Notes under the pieces: generated by a model
Database searches by the model: none
What the model was told of the DNA's origin: nothing
The model's input: only the letters and a program-made list of their open reading frames with translations
Part shown: piece by piece, positions 1 through 4,781 of the stretch
Numbering within the stretch: position 1 is the stretch's first letter
Layout of the letters: the number at the start of each line of letters is the position of its first letter
NCBI GenBank assembly: GCA_050699035.1
Contig: JBOHDE010000259.1
Span: 1 to 5,069, forward strand
Source of the DNA: WHTB01 sp050699035
Lineage (GTDB): Bacteria > Actinomycetota > Actinomycetes > Propionibacteriales > Nocardioidaceae
DNA length: 5,069 nt
Reading direction: 5' to 3'
Program-made: the position numbers and the translations under genes

Positions 1-409
1 AGTCGACGCCGACCACGTCGACCGTACCCTCGGCCGAGGTCGCGAACTCCTGCAGCAACGGCATCTCCTCGCGGCACGGGTCGCACCACGACGCCCACAG
101 GTTGACCACGGTCGGTCGTCTGGGCAGGCCTGACAGGGTGACGTCGCGGCCGCCGCCGAGACAGGGCAGAGTCACGTCGGGCAGACCGCCGCCGATCGCG
201 GCCGCGCCGGCGGTCGACTCCGGGCAGTCCGGCATCCCCGCCTCGGCCTTGAGCTCGCGCAGCTTCGGGGTGTCGACCTTGACGTCGGACACCGGTGGCG
301 GGCTGTCGCCGAACGGGTTGGGAGCGGACTGCTCCGGTGGGTCGTCGGTGCAGCCGGCCGCCAGGAGCAGCGCCCCTACGAGTACGGGGGCACGCCACCC
401 CTGGCTCAT
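1..409 (-). CDS. Thioredoxin-like (TlpA/ResA type) lipoprotein, partial: N-terminal 136 residues
   Basis: Likely a membrane-anchored extracytoplasmic thiol-disulfide oxidoreductase. The gene is cut by the left edge, so only the first 136 codons are visible; family members are usually around 200 residues. Residues 8-19 form a short hydrophobic stretch ending in LLLAAGC, a lipobox-like site with Cys20 as the probable lipidated residue (Ala rather than Leu at -3, so slightly atypical). A Pro/Ser/Asp-rich linker follows at about 21-60. The thioredoxin fold starts near residue 76, with the active site WASWCDPC at 105-112 (Cys109 and Cys112). Two further cysteines, Cys62 and Cys83, lie before the active site; I recall this pair from actinobacterial homologues, where it may form a structural disulfide, but that is inference. 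The ATG overlaps the nth stop codon as ATGA, which implies translational coupling, and no separate promoter is needed. The substrate is unknown. Family assignment is firm; the exact role (cytochrome c maturation versus general disulfide exchange) is open. Confidence 0.9.
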   Translation of the reverse strand, partial: MSQGWRAPVLVGALLLAAGCTDDPPEQSAPNPFGDSPPPVSDVKVDTPKLRELKAEAGMPDCPESTAGAAAIGGGLPDVTLPCLGGGRDVTLSGLPRRPTVVNLWASWCDPCREEMPLLQEFATSAEGTVDVVGVD

Positions 410-1119
410 GCCCGGCCCTCGGTCCTGACCAGCGTGGCCGCGACGTCCGGGTCGGTGGGGCCCTCGCCGTACGCGGGGCACCAGCGGGAGAGCGGGCAGG
501 CACCGCACGCGGGCTTGCGCGCGTGGCAGCGCCGACGGCCGTGCCAGATCAGCCGCTGCGACAGGTCGGTCCAGTCCTTCTTCGCGAACAGGTCGCCGAC
601 CGCGTGCTCGACCTTGACCGGGTCGGTTTCGTCGGTCCAGGCGAAGCGGCGCACGAGCCGGCCGAAGTGGGTGTCCACGGTGATGCCCGGGACACCGAAC
701 GCGTTGCCGAGCACGACGTTGGCGGTCTTGCGGCCCACCCCGGGCAACGTGACCAAGTCGTCGAGACGGCCCGGCACCTCGCCGCCGAAGTTGTCGCAGA
801 TTGCCTGGGACAGCTTGAGCAGCGCGGCGGTTTTGGCGCGGAAGAAGCCGGTCGGCTGCAGCAGGGTCTCGAGCGTGGTGCGGTCGGCCGCGGCGAGCGC
901 GGCGGCGTCCGGGTACGCCGCGAACAGCGTGGGCGTGACGGCGTTGACCCGCTTGTCCGTCGTCTGCGCGGAGAGCACGGTGGCTACCAACAGCTGGTAC
1001 GGGTCCTCGAAGTCGAGCTCGCAGTGCGCGTCGGGGTAGAGCTCGTCGAGGGCCCGATTCATCTTGCGGGCGCGGCGGACGAGGGCGACGCGGCTCTCCG
1101 CAGGACGTTCTCCGGGCAT
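406..1119 (-). CDS. nth: Endonuclease III (DNA glycosylase/AP lyase)
   Basis: Base-excision repair enzyme that removes oxidised pyrimidines and cleaves the abasic site. The product is 237 residues; E. coli Nth is about 211, and the extra length is in short tails at both ends. LLVATVLSAQTTDKRVN lies at 43-59. The helix-hairpin-helix LPGVGRKTANVV is at 125-136, with Lys131 as the catalytic lysine and Asp149 (ITVDTHFGRL) as the catalytic aspartate. The [4Fe-4S] cluster motif is complete: Cys198-x6-Cys205-x2-Cys208-x5-Cys214. All key residues are present, so the enzyme should be active. I chose the ATG at 1119. The frame stays open to an ATG at 1227, but that would add 36 Arg/Pro-rich residues running through the divergent control region to the crp start. 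A TAGGCT box (TANNNT) ends 7 bp before ATG 1119, so the mRNA may be leaderless, and there is no clear Shine-Dalgarno sequence. The TGA overlaps the next gene as ATGA. Confidence 0.96.
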   Translation of the reverse strand: MPGERPAESRVALVRRARKMNRALDELYPDAHCELDFEDPYQLLVATVLSAQTTDKRVNAVTPTLFAAYPDAAALAAADRTTLETLLQPTGFFRAKTAALLKLSQAICDNFGGEVPGRLDDLVTLPGVGRKTANVVLGNAFGVPGITVDTHFGRLVRRFAWTDETDPVKVEHAVGDLFAKKDWTDLSQRLIWHGRRRCHARKPACGACPLSRWCPAYGEGPTDPDVAATLVRTEGRA

Positions 1120-1126
1120 GCGGACC

Positions 1127-1132
1127 AGCCTA
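1127..1132 (-). promoter_or_regulatory. Candidate -10 box for nth, giving a leaderless transcript
   Basis: On the minus strand this reads TAGGCT, matching the actinobacterial TANNNT -10 pattern. Seven bases separate it from the nth ATG at 1119, so transcription would start at or next to the A of the ATG. The absence of a good Shine-Dalgarno sequence before that ATG agrees with leaderless translation. I see no convincing -35 hexamer, so this is a suggestion based on position and one short motif. Confidence 0.4.
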
Positions 1133-1154
1133 CGTGGCAGGCCCGGACGCGGAT

Positions 1155-1179
1155 GCGTCAGACTGTGACGCGTACCACC
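1155..1179. promoter_or_regulatory. Inverted repeat and possible Crp-type operator between nth and crp
   Basis: Two overlapping signals sit in the 108-bp divergent region. First, a perfect 6-bp inverted repeat: GCGTCA (1155-1160), spacer GACTG, TGACGC (1166-1171). Second, TGTGA (1164-1168), six bases, then CCACC (1175-1179). The latter contains GTG-N8-CAC at 1165-1178, the core spacing of the Crp/GlxR consensus (TGTGA-N6-TCACA); 8 of 10 half-site bases match. Crp-family regulators often control their own genes, so autoregulation, and perhaps control of nth, is plausible. Binding is inferred from sequence only. Confidence 0.4.
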
Positions 1180-1214
1180 GGCGGGAAGACGTCCCGGCGG
1201 CGCACAACCGCGAC

Positions 1215-1220
1215 AGGAGG
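1215..1220 (+). promoter_or_regulatory. Ribosome binding site that fixes the crp start
   Basis: AGGAGG lies 7 bases before the GTG at 1228. This near-ideal Shine-Dalgarno sequence decides the start: the reading frame is open much further upstream, but those codons run antisense through nth. A small hairpin (CGGGA 1182-1186 with TCCCG 1192-1196) lies just upstream and would fall in the leader if transcription starts before it. Confidence 0.85.
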
Positions 1221-1227
1221 CAGGCAC

Positions 1228-1905
1228 GTGGAAAACGACGTGCTGCGACAGGCTCCGCTGTTCAACGGGCTCGACGACGAGGCCGCGACGGCGTTGAAGG
1301 CGTCGATGAAGCAGTCACGGGTCCGTCGCGGGGAGGTCGTGTTCCGCGAGGGCGACTCCGGCGACCGGCTGTACGTCGTCACCGAGGGCAAGGTCAAGCT
1401 CGGCCTGAGCTCGAGTGACGGGCGCGAGAGCCTGCTGGCGATCCTCGGCCCCGGCCAGATGTTCGGTGAGCTGTCGCTGTTCGACCCCGGTCCGCGCTCG
1501 GCGACAGTGACCGCAGTGACCGACGCGACGTTCGCAACGCTCGCCCATGACGAGCTGGTGCGCTGGCTGACCGGCCGTCCCGACGTGGCCCGCGGCCTGC
1601 TGTCCCAGCTGGCCGGCCGCCTGCGCCGGGCCAACGACGTGGTCGCCGACCTGGTCTTCTCCGACGTGCCCGGCCGCGTCGCCAAGCAGCTGCTGGAGCT
1701 GTCGGCCCGCTTCGGTCGGACCGCCGACGACGGCATCCACGTGCACCACGACCTGACCCAGGAGGAGCTGGCCAAGCTGGTCGGCGCGTCCCGCGAGACG
1801 GTCAACAAGGCGCTGGCCGACTTCGCGCAGCGCGGCTGGGTGCGGCTCGAGCCGCGGTCCGTCGTCATCCTCGACGTGGAGCGCCTGCGCCGCCGCGCCC
1901 GCTGA
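1228..1905 (+). CDS. crp: Crp/GlxR-type cAMP-responsive transcriptional regulator
   Basis: Global regulator that binds cyclic nucleotide and DNA in the cytoplasm as a dimer. The product is 225 residues, the normal length for actinobacterial Crp/GlxR. The cyclic-nucleotide-binding beta-roll spans about 11-125, with FREGDSGDRLYVVTEGKVKLG at roughly 39-59 and the phosphate-binding cassette FGELSLFDPGPRSATV at 79-94 (Glu81, Arg90, Ser91). A dimerisation helix at about 117-145 contains LRRANDVVADL. The linker SDVPGRVAKQLL is followed by a winged helix-turn-helix at 176-208, with recognition helix residues SRETVNKAL (188-196). This C-terminal half closely matches my memory of M. tuberculosis Rv3676 and Streptomyces Crp. 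One difference from those is Ala135, where I recall a Thr that contacts the adenine of cAMP. The GTG start is supported by AGGAGG. The gene diverges from nth and is followed by a strong hairpin 23 bp after the stop, so it is probably monocistronic. It may regulate itself. Confidence 0.95.
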   Translation: MENDVLRQAPLFNGLDDEAATALKASMKQSRVRRGEVVFREGDSGDRLYVVTEGKVKLGLSSSDGRESLLAILGPGQMFGELSLFDPGPRSATVTAVTDATFATLAHDELVRWLTGRPDVARGLLSQLAGRLRRANDVVADLVFSDVPGRVAKQLLELSARFGRTADDGIHVHHDLTQEELAKLVGASRETVNKALADFAQRGWVRLEPRSVVILDVERLRRRAR

Positions 1906-1911
1906 CCCTGA

Positions 1912-1921
1912 CGACTAGTCG
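1912..1921. repeat. 10-bp perfect palindrome after crp
   Basis: CGACTAGTCG is its own reverse complement and starts 6 bp after the crp stop codon, just before the large hairpin. It could be a minor structural element or chance. A CTAG core is generally rare in bacterial DNA, which is the only reason to record it. Confidence 0.3.
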
Positions 1922-1928
1922 CCGGACT

Positions 1929-1970
1929 TGTCAGACGGTTCGTGCGGAATGCCGCACGAACTGCCTGACA
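1929..1970. terminator. Large near-perfect hairpin after crp, probable terminator
   Basis: Arms 1929-1947 and 1952-1970 pair over 19 positions around the 4-base loop AATG. The outer stem is TGTCAG with CTGACA. Next come an A-C mismatch (1935/1964), a C-G pair and a G-U wobble. The inner stem is GTTCGTGCGG with CCGCACGAAC, 10 perfect pairs. It begins 23 bp after the crp stop and ends before the putative trpB2 promoter, which is where a crp terminator is expected. There is no U-run after the stem on either strand, so it would be a tail-less terminator of the kind reported for actinobacteria. An operator or a dispersed palindromic repeat is the alternative. Confidence 0.65.
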
Positions 1971-1994
1971 GCTTGGCGGTAGCGGTGGCCCTTG

Positions 1995-2030
1995 TTGCGG
2001 GACGGACGCGGCGGCACATACGTTCGCGAG
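1995..2030 (+). promoter_or_regulatory. Candidate leaderless promoter of trpB2
   Basis: TTGCGG (1995-2000) and TACGTT (2019-2024) are separated by 18 bp and fit -35 and TANNNT -10 boxes. Six bases separate the -10 box from the GTG at 2031, which would put the transcription start on the first base of the start codon. No Shine-Dalgarno sequence precedes that GTG. This argues for a leaderless mRNA and against the upstream in-frame TTG codons at 1992 and 1995, which would lie in or next to the promoter. Confidence 0.5.
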
Positions 2031-3410
2031 GTGACCGACTCCAAACAGCACAAGATCACTTTGTCCGAAGACGAGATGCCGACCCGTTGGTACAACGTCT
2101 TGCACGACGTGCCGACCCCGCCGCCGCCGGTGCTCCATCCCGGCACCGGCCAGCCGGTCGGGCCGGACGACCTCGCGCCGCTCTTCCCGATGGACCTCAT
2201 CGCGCAGGAGGTCGCCACCGACCAATACGTCGAGATCCCCGGCGACGTGCTCGATGTCTACCGGCTCTGGCGGCCGAGCCCGCTGTACCGCGCGCACCGG
2301 CTGGAGCAGGCGCTCGGCACCCCGGCCCGCATCTACTACAAGTACGAAGGCGTCTCGCCGGCCGGCTCGCACAAGCCCAACACCGCCGTGCCGCAGGCGT
2401 ACTACAACGCCAAGGCCGGCATCAAGAAGCTCACCACCGAGACCGGCGCCGGCCAGTGGGGCACGGCGCTGGCGTTCGCCTGCGCGCAGTACGACCTCGA
2501 ATGCGAGGTGTGGCAGGTCCGGGCGTCGTACGACCAGAAGCCGTACCGCAAGATCATGATGGAGACGTTCGGCGCGACCGTGCACCCCAGCCCGTCTGAC
2601 CTCACCGAGGCCGGCCGCAAGATCCTCGCCGAGTCCCCCGACTCCACCGGCTCGCTCGGCATCGCGATCAGCGAGGCGGTCGAGATGGCGGCCGGGAACC
2701 CGACCGTCAACTACGCGCTGGGCAGCGTGCTCAACCACGTGCTGATGCACCAGACGATCATCGGTGAGGAGGCACTGCTGCAGCTCGCCAAGGTCGGCGA
2801 GAAGCCCGACCTGCTGGTCGGTTGCACCGGTGGCGGCTCCAACTTCGGTGGGCTCGCTTTCCCGTTCCTGCGGGAGAAGTGGGCCGGCACCATGGACCCG
2901 GTCGTACGCGCCGTCGAGCCGTCCGCCTGCCCGTCGCTCACCCAGGGGACCTACGCGTACGACTTCGGCGACACCATCGGCATGACCCCGCTGATGAAGA
3001 TGCACACGCTCGGCCACGACTTCGTCCCCGACCCGATCCATGCCGGCGGGCTGCGCTACCACGGGATGAGCCCGCTGCTCAGCCACCTCTACGAGGAGGG
3101 GCAGCTGGAGGCGATCGCCCGACCGCAGTCGGACTGCTTCGCGGCCGGGGTGCTGTTCGCCCGCAGCGAGGGCATCGTGCCGGCGCCGGAGCCGACGCAC
3201 GCGCTGGCCGCCGCGGTGGAGGAGGCGCAGCGCTGCACGGAGACCGGCGAGGAGAAGGTGATCCTGACCGCGCTGTGCGGGCACGGCCATCTGGACCTAC
3301 CCGCGTACGACGCGTACCTGACCGGACAGATGACCGACCGCGACTGGAACGACAGCGAGATCCAGGCCTCGGTCGCGCGCGCCCTGGAGAAGCTGCCCGC
3401 GCTCTCCTGA
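2031..3410 (+). CDS. trpB2: Tryptophan synthase beta chain, TrpB2 type (PLP-dependent)
   Basis: Condenses indole with L-serine to tryptophan using pyridoxal phosphate; some TrpB2 enzymes instead act mainly as serine deaminases or indole scavengers. The product is 459 residues, the TrpB2 size (TrpB1 is nearer 400). The N-terminal segment KITLSEDEMPTRWYN at about 8-22 and the Pro-rich PTPPPPVLHPGTGQPVGPDD are typical of TrpB2. The PLP lysine is Lys115 in AGSHKPNTA. TETGAGQWG follows, with Glu137 as the counterpart of catalytic Glu109 of TrpB1. The phosphate-binding GCTGGGSNFGG includes Gly267-Asn271. HAGGLRYHG (337-345) and GHGHLDL (417-423) are family signatures. No trpA or other trp gene is present, and TrpB2 often lies outside trp operons. 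GTG 2031 was chosen because the family N-terminus is retained and a -10 box ends 6 bp upstream; ATG 2076 would remove conserved residues. A TIGR03086-family gene follows after 28 bp and is probably cotranscribed. Confidence 0.93.
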   Translation: MTDSKQHKITLSEDEMPTRWYNVLHDVPTPPPPVLHPGTGQPVGPDDLAPLFPMDLIAQEVATDQYVEIPGDVLDVYRLWRPSPLYRAHRLEQALGTPARIYYKYEGVSPAGSHKPNTAVPQAYYNAKAGIKKLTTETGAGQWGTALAFACAQYDLECEVWQVRASYDQKPYRKIMMETFGATVHPSPSDLTEAGRKILAESPDSTGSLGIAISEAVEMAAGNPTVNYALGSVLNHVLMHQTIIGEEALLQLAKVGEKPDLLVGCTGGGSNFGGLAFPFLREKWAGTMDPVVRAVEPSACPSLTQGTYAYDFGDTIGMTPLMKMHTLGHDFVPDPIHAGGLRYHGMSPLLSHLYEEGQLEAIARPQSDCFAAGVLFARSEGIVPAPEPTHALAAAVEEAQRCTETGEEKVILTALCGHGHLDLPAYDAYLTGQMTDRDWNDSEIQASVARALEKLPALS

Positions 3411-3423
3411 GCCGGTCGACGAC

Positions 3424-3430
3424 GGAAGGA
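3424..3430 (+). promoter_or_regulatory. Ribosome binding site of the TIGR03086-family gene
   Basis: GGAAGGA lies 8 bases before the ATG at 3439, within the 28-bp gap after the trpB2 stop. It supports that start and, since the gap leaves little room for a promoter, cotranscription with trpB2. Confidence 0.7.
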
Positions 3431-3438
3431 CGACTGAG

Positions 3439-4026
3439 ATGCTCGACCTCGAACCGGCGGCGCAGCAGCTGGCCAGGCTGCTGGACAACCTCCGCGACGA
3501 CCAGCTCGCCGGGCCGACACCGTGTCCCGACTACACGCTCGGCACCCTGGTCGACCACGTCGACGGACTGTCCCGGGCGTTCACCGAGGCCGCGACCAAG
3601 GACCTCACGGCCATGGCCGGGCAGGCACCCGCGCCCGACGGCAGCCGGCTCGACGACACCTGGCGGGCCCGCGTCCCGACGCAGCTCAGCGCGCTCGCCG
3701 AGGCCTGGCGCGACCCGGCCGCCTGGGAGGGGATGACCCGGGCCGGCGGGGTCGACCTGCCGGGCGCGGCTGCCGGTCAGGTCGCGCTCGACGAGCTGGT
3801 GATCCACGGCTGGGACATCGCCCGTGCCAGTGGGCAGGACTTCACCTGCGACCCGGCGGCGCTCGACGCCACCATGGAGTTCGTCTCGGCGATGTCGGCA
3901 CCCGGCGTCTCCCGCGAGGGACTGTTCGGCCCGGTCGTCGACGTCCCGCCCGACGCCCCGTTGCTCGACCGGATGATCGGGCTCAGCGGCCGAGACCCGG
4001 GCTGGCGGCCCGATCAGGCCAGGTAG
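3439..4026 (+). CDS. TIGR03086-family metal-binding protein (DinB / maleylpyruvate isomerase-like superfamily)
   Basis: The 195-residue product belongs to the actinobacterial four-helix DinB/MDMPI superfamily, whose studied members use a divalent metal and often a thiol cofactor such as mycothiol. The N-terminal signature PCPDYTLGTLVDHV lies at 28-41, with His40. DELVIHGWDIARA at 118-130 supplies Glu119 and His123. His40 plus Glu119-x3-His123 match the His/Glu/His zinc ligands I recall for mycothiol-dependent maleylpyruvate isomerase, so the metal site looks intact. The C-terminal FGPVVDVPPDAPLLDRMIGLSGRDPGW at 163-189 is typical of TIGR03086. No signal peptide or membrane segment is visible, so it is cytoplasmic. 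Its substrate is unknown; the family has many paralogues per genome and the name should not be read as maleylpyruvate isomerase activity. It follows trpB2 by 28 bp and its last 13 bp overlap the end of the convergent hydrolase gene. Confidence 0.88.
   Translation: MLDLEPAAQQLARLLDNLRDDQLAGPTPCPDYTLGTLVDHVDGLSRAFTEAATKDLTAMAGQAPAPDGSRLDDTWRARVPTQLSALAEAWRDPAAWEGMTRAGGVDLPGAAAGQVALDELVIHGWDIARASGQDFTCDPAALDATMEFVSAMSAPGVSREGLFGPVVDVPPDAPLLDRMIGLSGRDPGWRPDQAR
4014..4026. other. 13-bp convergent overlap of two coding regions
   Basis: The plus-strand TIGR03086-family gene ends with TAG at 4024-4026, and the minus-strand hydrolase gene ends with TGA at 4016-4014 (TCA on the plus strand). The last four codons of each gene therefore overlap tail to tail, and no intergenic terminator can exist here. 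Confidence 0.85.
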
Positions 4027-4781
4027 TCGAGCTGGGCGCGTACGGACAGCTCGGCGGCCGGCCACAGCACCTCGTCGACGTCGGTGTAGACCCGCTCCAC
4101 CACCTCGCGGGGCGTCGTCGCACCGGCCGCGACGGCGGCCCGCACCTGCTCGAGACGCTCCGCGCGGTGCGCGAGGTAGTGGTCGAGGATCGCCAGCGCG
4201 TCGTCGATGACCGGCCCATGACCCGGCCACACCGTGTCGACCTGCTGCGCCTCCGCCAGCCGGTGCAGCCGGTCGAGCGAGTCGAGGTACGCGCCGAGCT
4301 TGCCGTCGGGATGGGCGACGACCGTGGTGCCGCGACCGAGGACGGTGTCGCCGGTGAGCACGGCCCGGTCGTCGGGCACGACGAAGCTCAGTGAGTCCGA
4401 GGAGTGGCCGGGCGTGCCGACGACCCGGATCTCCAGTCCCGCAACGGAAACCACGTCCCCGTCAGCCAGCCCCTCGTCACCCAGCACGTGCGCCGGGTCC
4501 AGGGCGCGCACTCCGCAGCCGACGTACTCGGCGAACCACCGCGCCCCCTCGGAATGGTCGAGGTGGCCGTGGGTGAGGAGTACGGCGGAGACGTCGCCGG
4601 CCTGGTCGGCGACCCGGCGCAGGTGCGCGTCGTGCAGCGGTCCCGGGTCGATCACCACCGACCGTCCTTCGGCGTCGGCGCGCAGGATCCAGGTGTTGGT
4701 GCCGTCCAGCGTCATGATCCCCGGGTTGGGCGCCAGGACGCAGACGGCGTGCGCGCCGAACGACCCGCCGGTCCAGGTCAC
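4014..4781 (-). CDS. Metallo-beta-lactamase-fold hydrolase, LACTB2-like
   Basis: Cytoplasmic dinuclear-zinc hydrolase of 255 residues, full length for the LACTB2-like group. Metal ligands are all present: THGHLDHSEGA at 70-80 (His71, His73, Asp75, His76), TPGHSSDS with His126, TGDTVLGRG with Asp145, and WPGHGP with His188. The N-terminal APNPGIMTLDGTNTW (17-31) and the C-terminal small helical domain ending RAQLDYLA (about 200-255) are typical of LACTB2 relatives, some of which are nucleases or thioesterases; the actual substrate here is not known. By position it corresponds to Rv3677c next to crp in M. tuberculosis (from memory). The GTG start overlaps the upstream NUDIX stop as GTGA (4781-4778), so the two are probably translationally coupled; no good Shine-Dalgarno sequence is seen. 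It is not a beta-lactam resistance gene on this evidence. Confidence 0.92.
   Translation of the reverse strand: MTWTGGSFGAHAVCVLAPNPGIMTLDGTNTWILRADAEGRSVVIDPGPLHDAHLRRVADQAGDVSAVLLTHGHLDHSEGARWFAEYVGCGVRALDPAHVLGDEGLADGDVVSVAGLEIRVVGTPGHSSDSLSFVVPDDRAVLTGDTVLGRGTTVVAHPDGKLGAYLDSLDRLHRLAEAQQVDTVWPGHGPVIDDALAILDHYLAHRAERLEQVRAAVAAGATTPREVVERVYTDVDEVLWPAAELSVRAQLDYLA

Noticed and set aside
295..1227. Upstream extension of the crp frame
   Set aside because: The frame is open but runs antisense through nth and the thioredoxin-like gene. The GTG at 1228 has an AGGAGG site and gives the normal family length.
1120..1227. Extension of nth to the ATG at 1227
   Set aside because: It would add 36 Arg/Pro-rich residues with no similarity to endonuclease III and would read through the divergent control region and the crp ribosome binding site.
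1938..1961. Crp-type operator inside the large hairpin (GTG...CAC)
   Set aside because: The spacing is GTG-N10-CAC, two bases more than the N8 spacing of Crp/GlxR sites.
1158..3290. A 710-codon open frame on the minus strand across crp and trpB2
   Set aside because: It runs antisense to two well-recognised genes and encodes Arg/Ala/Gly-rich sequence with no motif. Long antisense frames are a usual effect of strong GC bias at codon third positions.
3079..4230. A 383-codon open frame on the minus strand across the ends of trpB2, the TIGR03086 gene and the hydrolase
   Set aside because: It overlaps three conserved genes, has low-complexity Arg/Pro-rich composition and no recognisable domain.
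4014..4781. Beta-lactam resistance gene
   Set aside because: The fold and zinc ligands are shared, but the LACTB2-like N- and C-terminal features, the lack of a signal peptide and the housekeeping context argue against a secreted beta-lactamase.
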